Assembly: GCA_019448215.1 (NCBI GenBank)
Contig: CP080408.1
Coordinates: 992,001 to 1,056,000, forward strand
Direction: 5' to 3'
Origin: Thalassovita mediterranea
GTDB lineage: Bacteria > Pseudomonadota > Alphaproteobacteria > Caulobacterales > Hyphomonadaceae
Length of the DNA stretch: 64,000 nt
A program made the position numbers and the translations under genes. How positions within the stretch are numbered: the first letter of the stretch is position 1; every line of letters begins with the position of its first letter. Under the pieces are notes generated by a model, which made no database searches, had not been told where the DNA came from, and saw only the letters and a program-made list of their open reading frames with translations. Below are positions 50,044 to 59,400 of this stretch, in pieces.

Positions 50044-50987
50044 CCTGCACGCGTGCGTTCCAGGGCCGCGAGGTTACGCGTCACGCCCGAAGCGTTCGGA
50101 TATTGCTGCGGCAGGACATCCAGAGCCTCACAGGCGCGGTCGGTATCACCAACAAGCCGCATGGAGCGGGCCAGCTTGACGAGCGCATCCGGCGCGCGCG
50201 CATCGTCTGGATATTCGCGGATCATTTTCAGATAGGCCTCACCGGACTCGCCATAGGCTTCCTGCTGGAACAGGGTTTCGGCAAGCCAGTACTGCGCTTC
50301 GCCTGCCTGCGGATCATCAGAGAAACGATCAAGGAAGGCACGGAACGCTTCCTCGGCGCCGGCATAGTCAAACTTCAGGAGGCGGGATTTCGCCGCCGCA
50401 AAAAGCGGGCCTGCCTCACCCGGAAGGTCGCTGGCGCTCAACGTACCGAGCGAGCCTTGATAATTCGGATTGCCCGCGTCACCCGTTTGCGTTGTCGCAG
50501 GTGCCCGCTCTTGCGAGTTCGCGCCGCTATTGCTGGTTCCGCGCATCTCGGTCGCTGAAGACGTCTGGGTCTCGCTCCGGCTCGTGGTCGGCGCTGTCTC
50601 CTGAACCTCATCGACCTCAGCGCGGTTCTGACTGACGTCCTCCTGCAGGGCGGAGATCTGGCGCTGAAGGCGCTCATTCTGCTCGGTCAGCTCACGGATG
50701 GACTGGCCAATGCGCTGGTCGTCCCGCTGCATCCGTTCGGACTCATCGCGCGATTGGGACAGAAGGAATTGCAGGGTCTCGACCTCGCCGTTCAGACGAT
50801 TGATTTCGTCTTCCAGACGCTTCTGCTCCAGATCCATCTGCGCCATGCGCTGGCGCATATCATTGACGGTCGTTGCCAGGTCTCCGCTGGTTGCGCCGCG
50901 GGTGATGGGCGCGCGATTGGACTGGGCGCCAGCCTCTATCGGGGCAAGCAGCGCGAGCGCGGCGATAAGCGGGACCATACGGATCAT
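50031..50987 (-). CDS. cpoB: cell division coordinator CpoB (YbgF), periplasmic
   Basis: The ATG at 50987 gives 318 aa with a signal peptide (MIRMVPLIAALALLAPIEAGA). A coiled coil (about residues 35-120) trimerises in the family. Then comes a Ser/Thr/Gln-rich linker, followed by a TPR domain of three repeats (about 195-315): AAKSRLLKFDYAGAEEAFRA, AGEAQYWLAETLFQQEAYGE and APDALVKLARSMRLVGDTDR. CpoB links peptidoglycan synthesis to Tol-Pal. It lies downstream of pal, but a terminator stands between them, and tilS overlaps its 3' end. Confidence 0.92.
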   Translation of the reverse strand: MIRMVPLIAALALLAPIEAGAQSNRAPITRGATSGDLATTVNDMRQRMAQMDLEQKRLEDEINRLNGEVETLQFLLSQSRDESERMQRDDQRIGQSIRELTEQNERLQRQISALQEDVSQNRAEVDEVQETAPTTSRSETQTSSATEMRGTSNSGANSQERAPATTQTGDAGNPNYQGSLGTLSASDLPGEAGPLFAAAKSRLLKFDYAGAEEAFRAFLDRFSDDPQAGEAQYWLAETLFQQEAYGESGEAYLKMIREYPDDARAPDALVKLARSMRLVGDTDRACEALDVLPQQYPNASGVTRNLAALERTRAGCSA

Positions 50988-51040
50988 GAAAGGGCCTCTT
51001 CGGGGCAGTAGGTGCACGATTTCAGCATATAGATAAGAAA

Positions 51041-51072
51041 AAAGCCGGGGCCAAATTATGACGCCCGGCTTT
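51041..51072 (-). terminator. terminator between pal and cpoB
   Basis: On the minus strand AAAGCCGGG pairs with CCCGGCTTT (stem 51072-51064 with 51049-51041) around a 14-nt loop, followed by TTTCTTAT. It would reduce readthrough from pal into cpoB-tilS. Confidence 0.75.
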
Positions 51073-51101
51073 CTGTATCAGCTATTGTCAGTCCAGAGCG
51101 C

Positions 51102-51659
51102 TTAGCTGCTCGGGCCGCCCATGATCTGGGTGAACGCGTTGCGGTTCATCGCCCATGCAGCTTCGTTCGACTCTGGCGCGATCGGGCGCTCCTTGCCGTA
51201 GGAAACCGTGTCGATGCGCGAAGGCGTAACACCAAGGTTCACGAGGTAGTCGCGAACCACAGAGGCACGGCGCTCACCGAGTGCGAGGTTGTACTCACGG
51301 GTGCCGCGCTCGTCGGCATTGCCTGCAACCAGGATGCGGACGTTCGGGTAGTTTTGCAGCCAGGCAGCCTGACGCTGCAGCACAGCCTGGTCGTCGCCAT
51401 CGAGACGGTACTGGTCGAGGTCGAAGTAAACGCGGTCGCCGACATTCACGCGGAAGTCTTCGAGAGAGCCAGCAGCCGGACCAGCGTCGATCACGCGGTT
51501 CGGAGTTTCGATGTCGGACTCGCGGACCGGACCGGTATTCGCATTGCCGTTATCGGAAACTTGCGACGCCGAATTGTCGACCGGATCTGGCTTCGATGCG
51601 CAAGCAGCGGCGCCGAGGATCAGGGCGAGGGAAGCAGTAGAAAGAACTAGACGACGCAT
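51102..51659 (-). CDS. pal: peptidoglycan-associated lipoprotein
   Basis: Pal is an outer-membrane lipoprotein that binds peptidoglycan and the Tol complex. The 185-aa product has the lipobox GAAAC with lipidated C20, an Asn/Ser-rich linker, and an OmpA-like domain (about 75-185) with DRVYFDLDQYRL, ILVAGNADERGTREYNLALG, RRASVVRDYLVNLGV and GKERPIAPESNEAAWAMNRN. GAAGGAGTAACC before the ATG is a strong ribosome-binding site. A TTGACA hexamer in the 128-bp gap from tolB may be part of a separate promoter. Confidence 0.97.
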   Translation of the reverse strand: MRRLVLSTASLALILGAAACASKPDPVDNSASQVSDNGNANTGPVRESDIETPNRVIDAGPAAGSLEDFRVNVGDRVYFDLDQYRLDGDDQAVLQRQAAWLQNYPNVRILVAGNADERGTREYNLALGERRASVVRDYLVNLGVTPSRIDTVSYGKERPIAPESNEAAWAMNRNAFTQIMGGPSS

Positions 51660-51787
51660 TGGTTACTCCTTCGTAAGGTCGTTGGCGCGACCCATTAGTG
51701 TCGGATTTTGTCAACTTCGTGGCTGACGATAGGTTCCTGAAAAAATATTCAGCGGCAGGGCTTTCTGCACTCGCCGCGGCTCGTATC

Positions 51788-53146
51788 CTAGTTCAGAAGC
51801 GGCGACCATGCCGGATCGGACGCCTGTGTCGGGGTCGGAATCTGGCGCAGGTTGCGGCCGGTCAGATCGACGGACCAGAGCTGCGGTCCAGCGCCCGGCG
51901 CGCGCTCACGGAAGAAGGTAATGACGCGCCCGTTCGGCGACCATTCCGGACCTTCGTCCAGATAGGACTCGGTCAGAACACGCTCGCCTTCGCCATCAGT
52001 GCCAATGACACCGATTGAGAAGCGGCCACGCGACTGTTTGGTGAAGGCGATGAGGTCACCGCGCGGGCTCCAGACTGGCGTAGAATAGCGGCCCGAGCCG
52101 AAGGTAATACGGCAGGCCGTATCACGTCCGCCCGACGGGCAGGTCAGCGGTGAGCCGTCCGTATTCATGATGTACAGTTGCGGGCTGCCACCACGGTCAG
52201 AGTTGAAGACAATCTGGCGTCCGTCAGGCGACATGGAGGGCGATGTGTCGATTGCCGGATGGTCCGTCAGCCTGCGCGTACTCTGCGTGACAAGGTCTCT
52301 CAGATAGATGTCGGAATTGCCGTTCACCGCCTGCGTCAACAGCACCGACTGGCCATCGCGAGAGAAGCGCGGCGCAAATGTCATGTTCTGGAAATTGCCG
52401 AGCACTTCCTGGCGACCACTCTGGATGTCGAACAGATAGACGCGCGGACGGTTATTCTCGAACGACATATAGGTGATCTGCTGGTTCGAAGGCGAGAAAC
52501 GCGGCGTCAGGACCGTGAACGTGCCGGAGGTGAGGTATTTCACATTGGCGCCGTCAGAATCCATGATTGCGAGGCGCTTGGTGCGGTCATCCTTCGGGCC
52601 GGTTTCGGCAACATAGACGATACGCGAGTCGAAATACGGGTCTTCACCGGTCAGGCGGGCATAGATCGTGTCTGCGATCTTGTGCGCGATACGGCGCCAG
52701 TCTTCGGGCTTTGCCGTAAAGCGGCGGCCGGCCTGACCTTCAAGGCGCATGACTTCCTCGCCATAGACATCCCAGAGGCGAACGGACGCGCGGATAAACT
52801 CGACGCCCTCGATGGTCACACGGTCAACTTCGCCCACGACCAGCGCATCGGTCTGGATGATCTTCCAGTCGGCAAAACGCGGCTGGGTATTGATCGACAG
52901 GTCGCGCTGGATGAAGGCGCTCTGCGGTGTGATCTCGAAGAGGCCGGTCGACAGAAGGTCATTCTGGATGACTGACGTGATATCCGTCGCCAGCTGCCTG
53001 TCCGCGCCTTCTGCTTCGAACACAGGAATTGCGATCGGCGTCGGCTTCAGCGTGCCTTCGGAAATGTTCACGGTCACCTGCGCCGTCGCGGCGGGAATGA
53101 CCGCCACAAAGGCAGCGAAGAGATAGGCGGCAATTGATTTCATCAT
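51788..53146 (-). CDS. tolB: Tol-Pal system beta-propeller protein TolB
   Basis: This 452-aa periplasmic protein has a signal peptide (MMKSIAAYLFAAFVAVIPAA and TAQ). An N-terminal alpha/beta domain (about 30-160) is followed by a six-bladed propeller built from TolB/WD40-like repeats such as SPSNQQITYMSFENNRPRVY, SRDGQSVLLTQAVNGNSDIY and SPDGRQIVFNSDRGGSPQLY. TolB connects TolA and Pal during outer-membrane constriction. It is placed after tolA with 24 bp between them, in the standard order. Confidence 0.97.
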   Translation of the reverse strand: MMKSIAAYLFAAFVAVIPAATAQVTVNISEGTLKPTPIAIPVFEAEGADRQLATDITSVIQNDLLSTGLFEITPQSAFIQRDLSINTQPRFADWKIIQTDALVVGEVDRVTIEGVEFIRASVRLWDVYGEEVMRLEGQAGRRFTAKPEDWRRIAHKIADTIYARLTGEDPYFDSRIVYVAETGPKDDRTKRLAIMDSDGANVKYLTSGTFTVLTPRFSPSNQQITYMSFENNRPRVYLFDIQSGRQEVLGNFQNMTFAPRFSRDGQSVLLTQAVNGNSDIYLRDLVTQSTRRLTDHPAIDTSPSMSPDGRQIVFNSDRGGSPQLYIMNTDGSPLTCPSGGRDTACRITFGSGRYSTPVWSPRGDLIAFTKQSRGRFSIGVIGTDGEGERVLTESYLDEGPEWSPNGRVITFFRERAPGAGPQLWSVDLTGRNLRQIPTPTQASDPAWSPLLN

Positions 53147-53170
53147 CTGGCTATCGCCCTTTCCTGACGT

Positions 53171-54061
53171 CTAGTTACCCGTAAAAGCCGGGCCGAGATT
53201 GATATTGGCTTCCTTCCAGAGATCGTAATCATCCCTCGGAAGCCGGTATGGTTGACACTTCTGGACCGCGCGCTGCGCCCGTTCGATCGCAAGCTGCATT
53301 GGCCGGTCCCCGATCGGCGCGCGCGACGGGCGCACCAGGTCGAGATCGATCAGGTTGCCTTCTGCATCGAGGCGTGCCCGCATGCTGACATTAAGCCGTT
53401 CCGGTTCTGGCTGATCGCCGACACCGTCCCAGCACGGATAGATCTGATTGTAGAGCAGCTGCTCGATCCGGACAGTGTTGGCCGTGCGATCGCCTGCGCC
53501 GGCACGCCGCTCCTGCGGGGCGGGCGTTTCTTCGCGCGGCTGTGTTTCACGGCGCGGCGCCTGCGTTTCCCGGCGGGTCTCACGCTCGCTCTGGAAGGTC
53601 GATTCTGCCGAGTTCAGGAGATTGTCGAGCGCGCTGCTATTACGCTTCGGGTTCGGCGCGGCCGGACGCTCTTCCTTTGGTTCCTCTGGCGGCGCTTCTT
53701 CTTCCTCGTCAGGCTCTGCCTCGAAGTTTGGAAGAATGTCGTCATCCTCTTCAGGCGGAGCAGCCTCGCGAGCCGTTTCGACCTCATCGACCGGAATGTC
53801 CCGCTCGTCCGGGATCTCCTCGACCGGAAGCTCTTCGTCTTCCTCAGGCTCCGGTTCCGGCTCTGGCTCGAGCTCTTCTTCCGGTTCCTGCGGTTCGATA
53901 ACCGGCGCGACATTCGTCATCTCACCGACATCGACCAGTTCGACCGGCACAACGACAAACTCATCCTCCGTCACGGTCGTGCCGACGTAGGGCCAGGCGA
54001 TATAGCCTGCGCCAATCACTGCAGCATGCAGCATGATGGATGCCGGAAGGCCTCGGATCAT
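53171..54061 (-). CDS. tolA: TolA-like protein with an acidic linker
   Basis: The 296-aa product has one N-terminal membrane helix (about residues 6-24), a long Pro/Glu linker (about 55-190) and a C-terminal TolA/TonB-type domain (about 195-296) with QIYPCWDGVGDQPEPERLNV, MRARLDAEGNLIDLDLVRPS and QRAVQKCQPYRLPRDDYDLW. Two cysteines there fit the disulfide of TolA domain III. The linker is strongly acidic, unlike the Lys/Ala-rich helix of enterobacterial TolA. Position between tolR and tolB supports the name. It starts 3 nt after tolR. Confidence 0.92.
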   Translation of the reverse strand: MIRGLPASIMLHAAVIGAGYIAWPYVGTTVTEDEFVVVPVELVDVGEMTNVAPVIEPQEPEEELEPEPEPEPEEDEELPVEEIPDERDIPVDEVETAREAAPPEEDDDILPNFEAEPDEEEEAPPEEPKEERPAAPNPKRNSSALDNLLNSAESTFQSERETRRETQAPRRETQPREETPAPQERRAGAGDRTANTVRIEQLLYNQIYPCWDGVGDQPEPERLNVSMRARLDAEGNLIDLDLVRPSRAPIGDRPMQLAIERAQRAVQKCQPYRLPRDDYDLWKEANINLGPAFTGN

Positions 54062-54064
54062 ATC

Positions 54065-54511
54065 CTAGCGCGACTCCTCGGCCTGAGGGTCTGTGACGAG
54101 CGCAATATTGCGATAGCCGGCGCGCTGCATGCGGGTCATGACGCCCATGACCTGACCATAATTCACGCCCTCATCTGCCCGCAGGAAGATGCGCTCTTCA
54201 TAGCCCTCGCCCGCGATCGCATAGAGCGTGGAGACGAGCTCCTCGGGGTTCACGCGCGTTTCCTGGATATAGATCGCCCCGCTGGAGTCGAGCGACACCG
54301 AAAGCGGCTGGCTCTGCGGCGCGCGCAGGTTCTCTGCTGACGCTTTGGGCAGAGAGACCTCCACGCCCGTTGTCAGCAGCGGCGCCGTGATCATGAAAAC
54401 GATCAGCAGCACGAGCATGACATCGACGAGCGGGGTCACATTGATTTCTGCGGCCATCGCGCGGCGGCCGCGGTTTCGCCCTGACGGGCCAGCAGCAAAT
54501 CCTCCAGCCAT
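54065..54511 (-). CDS. tolR: ExbD/TolR family protein
   Basis: This 148-aa inner-membrane protein has one membrane helix (about 28-48) with the functional Asp in [20 protein letters not shown], which in the family carries the proton path with TolQ. The periplasmic domain follows ([40 protein letters not shown]). It begins 3 nt after tolQ and ends 3 nt before tolA, so the three motor and transducer genes are tightly coupled. Confidence 0.96.
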   Translation of the reverse strand: MAGGFAAGPSGRNRGRRAMAAEINVTPLVDVMLVLLIVFMITAPLLTTGVEVSLPKASAENLRAPQSQPLSVSLDSSGAIYIQETRVNPEELVSTLYAIAGEGYEERIFLRADEGVNYGQVMGVMTRMQRAGYRNIALVTDPQAEESR

Positions 54512-54514
54512 GAC

Positions 54515-55222
54515 TTACGCTCCGAGGTCCGAAGCGCGGCGCGACAGGCGCACCAGAAGGTCCTGGCTGAAAGTATCGAGCTGGTCTGCGAACCGGTTCA
54601 CGTCGCCGGTGAACTTGTTGTAGAAAATGACCGCCGGAATGGCCGCAACGAGGCCGAGGCCGGTCGCAAACAGCGCTTCGGCAATCGGGCCTGCAACGTT
54701 GGTCAGGCTGGTGTCCTGCTTCTCGGCAATGTTGAGAAACGCGTTCATGATGCCCCAGACTGTGCCGAAAAGACCGATGAACGGGGATGCTGAACCGATT
54801 GTCGCGAGTACGCCAAGGCCATTGCTCAATCGGCCAACCTCACGGTCGACACCTGCACGCAGAGAGCGTTCGGCCCGGTCGATCATCATCATATGATCGT
54901 TCGGCTCTGGCGCGCGGCGGGCATCGCTCCATTCACGAGAGATGGAGGCATAGATGCGCGAGGCTGCGTCGCTGCCTGCAGGCGGCCCGCGGCGGTCAAG
55001 GTCATCTGCCCGGCCCGACCAGAAGGCATCCTCGAAAGCCTTTGCCCGGCGGCGCGCCCGCGAGACGCCAAAGGATTTCTCCACGATCACTGCCCATGAC
55101 CAGAGGCTGGCAATGAGAAGGATAATAAGGACGAGTTTGACCACGATGTCGGCTTCCATAAGAAGGCCGAGAAGGGAGAAGCCGCCATCGTTGACAATCG
55201 GCGCTGGGACGTCGCTTTCCAT
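54515..55222 (-). CDS. tolQ: Tol-Pal system proton channel TolQ
   Basis: The ATG at 55222 (GAGGA 5 nt upstream) gives 235 aa, the usual size. Three membrane helices are seen (about 20-40, 135-155, 170-190). The family motif is GLGVLATIGSASPFIGLFGT with VWGIMNAFLNIA, then GPIAEALFATGLGLVAAIPA. TolQ and TolR form the ion-driven motor that energises TolA. An earlier in-frame start at 55273 lacks a site. About 178 bp separate it from ybgC upstream, room for a promoter. Confidence 0.97.
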   Translation of the reverse strand: MESDVPAPIVNDGGFSLLGLLMEADIVVKLVLIILLIASLWSWAVIVEKSFGVSRARRRAKAFEDAFWSGRADDLDRRGPPAGSDAASRIYASISREWSDARRAPEPNDHMMMIDRAERSLRAGVDREVGRLSNGLGVLATIGSASPFIGLFGTVWGIMNAFLNIAEKQDTSLTNVAGPIAEALFATGLGLVAAIPAVIFYNKFTGDVNRFADQLDTFSQDLLVRLSRRASDLGA

Positions 55223-55400
55223 GAAATTCCTCTTCTTGCTGGCTGCAGCACAGCCTTTGCGCACGGCCCCCATCAGACCGCACGATCAATACGCTCCCCC
55301 TATCCTACGGAAATCAGGCGGAAACTTGGCATCTGAAGCAGAATATGTGCCGGAGCGCGTATGACAGACCGCTTTAGAGGCAAAAATATTGCCCCTTTGT

Positions 55401-55844
55401 TCAGGCCTTGAAAATATAGGGGCGAAGTCGCTGGACGACATCCGGGATGGGCCGGCGCGGACGCCCGTCCGTATGGATCATGATCGCGGTAATCACAGCT
55501 TCTGCAATGACCTCGTCGCCGCGGCGGGCAGTCTGCTCGAACAGGACTTTTGCGCCCTTCACGCCGGTATAACGCGAGCAGATCATCAGCGCGTCATCGA
55601 TCCGTGCTGCACGCTTATAATCCACCTGCACATTGGTCAGCGTGAAGGCCGCGGGCTCCGGCAGCGCCAGAAGTGACTGGTGCGAAACACCGGCATCGCG
55701 AAGGAATTCTGACCGTCCCCGCTCAAAAAAACGCAGATAATTGGCGTGGTAGACCATGCCGGTAAAGTCAGTGTCTTCGTAATAGACCCTGACCGGCAGC
55801 CAGTGCTGCATTGCGGCATCGAAGGGAGAGACGGCCTCTGCCAC
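55401..55844 (-). CDS. ybgC: YbgC-type acyl-CoA thioesterase of the Tol-Pal cluster
   Basis: This hotdog-fold thioesterase hydrolyses acyl-CoA or acyl-ACP and is often encoded first in tol-pal clusters. The motif YYEDTDFTGMVYHANYLRFF contains the catalytic Asp (D in EDTD), followed by FERGRSEFLRDAGVSHQSLL. I chose the GTG at 55844, 4 nt after the purH stop, which gives 147 aa; an in-frame ATG 33 nt further in (55811) would trim the N-terminus, and an upstream one would overlap purH by 41 nt. Transcription from purH into ybgC is likely. Confidence 0.9.
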   Translation of the reverse strand: MAEAVSPFDAAMQHWLPVRVYYEDTDFTGMVYHANYLRFFERGRSEFLRDAGVSHQSLLALPEPAAFTLTNVQVDYKRAARIDDALMICSRYTGVKGAKVLFEQTARRGDEVIAEAVITAIMIHTDGRPRRPIPDVVQRLRPYIFKA

Positions 55845-55848
55845 TGCC

Positions 55849-57435
55849 CTAGTGCCTGAAGTGGCGCATGCCGGTGAAGACCATGGCAAGGCCCGCCTCG
55901 TCAGCCGCCTTGATCACGTCCTCATCGCGGATAGAGCCGCCCGGCTGGATCACCGCTGTCGCACCGGCCTCAGCGGCCTGCAGGAGACCATCCGGGAATG
56001 GGAAGAACGCGTCGGAGGCTGCCACACAGCCACGCGTCTTCGGCTCATCCCAGCCTGCCACCTCGGCGGCGTCCACCGCCTTGCGGGCAGCGATACGCGC
56101 GGAATCGATCCGGCTCATCTGGCCCGCGCCGATCCCGACAGTAGCCCCACCTTTCACATAGACGATGGTATTGGACTTCACATGCTTGGCGACGCGCCAG
56201 GCAAACAGCATGTCCTCAAGCTCCTCGTCGCTCGGCGCCTTTGCCGTCACAACGCGAAGGTCGTCGCGCGAGACGCGCCCGAAATCACGGTCCTGCACGA
56301 GGAGACCGCCCGCGACGCTTTTCACCACACGACCGCGCGCCAGTGGGTCAGGCACACCGCTGGTCAGCAGCAGGCGAAGGTTTTTCTTCTTCTCAAAGAT
56401 GGAGAGGGCGCCCTGATCAGCGCCTGGCGCGATGACGACTTCGGTGAAAATCTTCGTGATCTCTTCTGCCGTCTCCTCGTCGAGCAGACGGTTCAGCGCA
56501 ACGATGCCGCCAAACGCCGACGTCGAGTCGCATTCAAGCGCCGCCTTGTAAGCGGCGAGCGGGGTGTCGCCCATTGCAACGCCGCAAGGGTTCGCATGCT
56601 TGATGATCGCAACGGCCGGGCGCTCATCGCCCAGTTCACCGATCAGCTCGAACGCCGCGTCCGTGTCGTTGATGTTATTGTAGGACAGCTCCTTGCCCTG
56701 CACCTGGCGCGCATTGGCAACGCCCGGTCGCTTGTCGCCCGTGACATAGAAGGCGGCCGACTGGTGCGGGTTTTCGCCATAACGAAGCTCCTGCGCCAGC
56801 TTGCCGCCAAAGCCTGCCCAGTCCGGCGTCGCATCGTTGAGCTGCTCGGCATACCAGCCGGAAATTGCAGCATCATAGGCGGCCGTGCGCGCATAGGTCT
56901 TTGCCGCAAGGCGGATGCTCAGCTCCCGGCTCACCTGACCTTCATTGGCATCCATCTCAGCCAGCGCGCGCGCCACATCGCCCGCATCCGTACAGACGGC
57001 AACGGACTCGCCATTCTTCGCCGCAGCCCGCAGCATGGCAGGCCCACCAATGTCGATATTCTCGATACAGGTGTCGAAATCGGCATTCGACGCGACCGTC
57101 GCTTCGAACGGATAAAGGTTGATATAAACGAGATCGATGGCCTCGATGCCGTGGCGCTCTGCGTCCTTGCGGTGGCTTTCAAGGTCACGGCGGTAAAGCA
57201 GGCCGCCATGAACTGCCGGGTGCAGTGTCTTGACCCGGCCATCCATCATTTCTGGAAAACCGGTCAGGTCAGCGACATCGACGACGTCGAGGCCTGCCTC
57301 TTTCAGCGTGCGGGCCGTGCCGCCCGTCGAGACCAGCTCAACGCCATGAGAGGCGAGCCTTTGACCATGTTCGACAAGCCCGGACTTGTCTGAAACCGAC
57401 AGCAGGGCACGGCGGACCTTGAAACGCTCAGTCAT
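55849..57435 (-). CDS. purH: bifunctional AICAR formyltransferase/IMP cyclohydrolase
   Basis: PurH catalyses the last two steps of IMP synthesis. The start at 57435 ([19 protein letters not shown]) matches the family and gives 528 aa; an in-frame ATG at 57453 is an alternative and neither has a strong ribosome-binding site. The cyclohydrolase half has [19 protein letters not shown]; the transformylase half has [25 protein letters not shown] and the Lys-His site in that segment, then [20 protein letters not shown]. It is followed closely by ybgC. Confidence 0.97.
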   Translation of the reverse strand: MTERFKVRRALLSVSDKSGLVEHGQRLASHGVELVSTGGTARTLKEAGLDVVDVADLTGFPEMMDGRVKTLHPAVHGGLLYRRDLESHRKDAERHGIEAIDLVYINLYPFEATVASNADFDTCIENIDIGGPAMLRAAAKNGESVAVCTDAGDVARALAEMDANEGQVSRELSIRLAAKTYARTAAYDAAISGWYAEQLNDATPDWAGFGGKLAQELRYGENPHQSAAFYVTGDKRPGVANARQVQGKELSYNNINDTDAAFELIGELGDERPAVAIIKHANPCGVAMGDTPLAAYKAALECDSTSAFGGIVALNRLLDEETAEEITKIFTEVVIAPGADQGALSIFEKKKNLRLLLTSGVPDPLARGRVVKSVAGGLLVQDRDFGRVSRDDLRVVTAKAPSDEELEDMLFAWRVAKHVKSNTIVYVKGGATVGIGAGQMSRIDSARIAARKAVDAAEVAGWDEPKTRGCVAASDAFFPFPDGLLQAAEAGATAVIQPGGSIRDEDVIKAADEAGLAMVFTGMRHFRH

Positions 57436-57516
57436 GGGCTCGGCGACTTTCATTCTTCTGGAAACCGGCGCCAGTGGGTAGCACCGCAATCCATTAGGTC
57501 AACCGTGTGTGGCCGC

Positions 57517-59400
57517 TTACTCCGCCGCCCGACGCGGACGGTACTCCGGCACCAGCTCTGCGAGCATTTTAATCGCCTCGTCACGGCGGCGATGACGGGC
57601 ATGATCGAGCAGCTCATCGAGCTTCTCATCGAAGTCGTTTGCGACAACCTGCTTGGAGGCAACCTTGTAGATGCCCTCAATGCCGATCGCATTCACCTCT
57701 TCATGATTGTAGGTGAGCTTCTCATGCATCTTTTCGCCGGGGCGAAGGCCCGTCGTGCGGATCTCGATATCCTGCCCTGGCACAAGGCCTTTCAGGCGGA
57801 TCATCGCTTCAGCCAGCGCCTTGATGCGAACCGGCTCACCCATATCGAGCACATAGAGAGAGGCTGACCCCGGGCTGCCATTATGCGTCGCCGATTGCAG
57901 GACGAGCGCGGAGGCCTCTTCCACCGTCATGAAGTAACGAGTGACTTCCGGATGGGTCAGTGTCACCGGGCCGCCCTTGGCGATCTGGCGCTCAAACAGC
58001 GGCACCACAGAGCCTGAAGACCCTAGCACATTGCCGAAGCGGACCATGGAAACAGAGAAGTTCGAGGAGACAGCCTGCCGCGTCACGGTCAGCTCTGCCA
58101 GACGCTTGGTCGCCCCCATAACATTGTCAGGGTGTACTGCCTTGTCGGTCGATACGAAGACGAATTTCTGGACTGATGAAGTCTGCGCCGCTTTTGCCGT
58201 GATCAGCGCCCCGCCGACATTGGTCAGGATGGCTTCACAGACGTTCTGCTCCATCAGCGGCACATGCTTCAGCGCCGCCGCGTGAATAATGATGTCAGGC
58301 TCAAACTGTTCGATGGCCCGGGACACCCTCGCGATATCGCGCACATCGCCGAGCTCTGAGTTGATCGGCAGGTTGGGGAACTGTTCTCGAAGCGACAGGT
58401 CGGCTTCGTAGAGATTGTACTCGGACGAATCGAACAGGGTCAGCGATTGCGGGTTCATGCTCGCGCACTGGCGCGCAAGCTCGGACCCGATCGTGCCGCC
58501 GCCGCCCGTCACGAAGACCCGCATACCTTCGATCATGTCCGCGACAGGTTCGATGTCGAGCTGGCGTTCACGTCGGCGCAGCAGGTCTGCCGGCCGTACA
58601 GGCAACATGGCGGCCGATGTCTGGTCGGCGGCAGCGCCGAGCGACATGACTTCTGTCTTTCGGCTGGCCGCCACTTCCAGAACCTGCGTCATATAATGAC
58701 GCTCGCGCGCGATGCCCGCCACGGCCACAAGCGGCGTCTTCTCATAACGAAGGGTCAGCAGGTCGAGCACCTTGCTCAGATCTTCCAGCCCGCCAAGCAC
58801 GGGGATGCCGCGAATCTTCCGGCCGAACTCTGCGCCTTCGGGCTCCAGCAGGCCAAGAATGCGAACCTTCGCGCCCTTCTCATCCTTGCCCATGAGCGAG
58901 TCGATACGGGCCGCCTCTTCTGATTGCGCGATCAGCAGCACCATCGGCGCGTCGGGACGTGCCCGCGAGAAGAAGATCTGGAGCGGCCGCTGCGTCGAAC
59001 GCCAGAGCGCGACCATGCGGCCAGAGAAGATGATGGTCAGCCAGATGACGACCGCAATGACGATAGCCGTGCGCGGCACACCGACGAGCCGGTTCCAAAG
59101 GAAGACAAGCGGCAGGAAGAACAGCGTTGCCAGACCAACGGCCTGGACGATACGAACCGCATCCCGCCAGCCGGAATGGCGCCACACCTGTTTGTGCACG
59201 CCCAGCATGTAGAAAGAGACAAAGCCGACGCCGGCAAAGATCGCGGTGGTGACGATACCGCCAAAAAAACTGTCAGGCGGCGCGCCGCCTGTCATCATCC
59301 AGCGCACGACCAGCGCAATAGCCATCGCCACCGCTGCGGCTGCGGTGTCGAAGCCAAGCGTAATCGCCATGGCTCTTCGGGCTTCGTCGCGTGGCGTCAC
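57517..59400 (-). CDS. membrane-bound FlaA1/CapD-type sugar-nucleotide dehydratase/epimerase
   Basis: From the GTG at 59400, which overlaps the heparinase stop as GTGA, the product is 627 aa (an ATG at 59427 is also open). Four N-terminal membrane helices (about 15-125) are followed by a nucleotide-binding-like domain and then a Rossmann SDR domain with FVTGGGGTIGSELARQ (about 293-308) and FVSTDKAVHPDNVMGATKRL as active site, where Lys replaces the usual Tyr-x-x-x-Lys start with an Met-x-x-x-Lys form seen in 4,6-dehydratases. Such enzymes make 4-keto-6-deoxy amino sugars for polysaccharide or glycoprotein. It is coupled to the heparinase gene upstream. Confidence 0.88.
   Translation of the reverse strand: MTPRDEARRAMAITLGFDTAAAAVAMAIALVVRWMMTGGAPPDSFFGGIVTTAIFAGVGFVSFYMLGVHKQVWRHSGWRDAVRIVQAVGLATLFFLPLVFLWNRLVGVPRTAIVIAVVIWLTIIFSGRMVALWRSTQRPLQIFFSRARPDAPMVLLIAQSEEAARIDSLMGKDEKGAKVRILGLLEPEGAEFGRKIRGIPVLGGLEDLSKVLDLLTLRYEKTPLVAVAGIARERHYMTQVLEVAASRKTEVMSLGAAADQTSAAMLPVRPADLLRRRERQLDIEPVADMIEGMRVFVTGGGGTIGSELARQCASMNPQSLTLFDSSEYNLYEADLSLREQFPNLPINSELGDVRDIARVSRAIEQFEPDIIIHAAALKHVPLMEQNVCEAILTNVGGALITAKAAQTSSVQKFVFVSTDKAVHPDNVMGATKRLAELTVTRQAVSSNFSVSMVRFGNVLGSSGSVVPLFERQIAKGGPVTLTHPEVTRYFMTVEEASALVLQSATHNGSPGSASLYVLDMGEPVRIKALAEAMIRLKGLVPGQDIEIRTTGLRPGEKMHEKLTYNHEEVNAIGIEGIYKVASKQVVANDFDEKLDELLDHARHRRRDEAIKMLAELVPEYRPRRAAE

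Noticed and set aside
53252-54340. 362-codon open frame on the plus strand
   Set aside because: Antisense to tolA and tolR; the Arg/Phe/Leu richness follows from the Glu/Pro codons of the tolA linker.
55852-57393. 513-codon open frame on the plus strand
   Set aside because: Antisense to purH over its whole length, with Arg/His-rich shadow composition and no recognisable motif.
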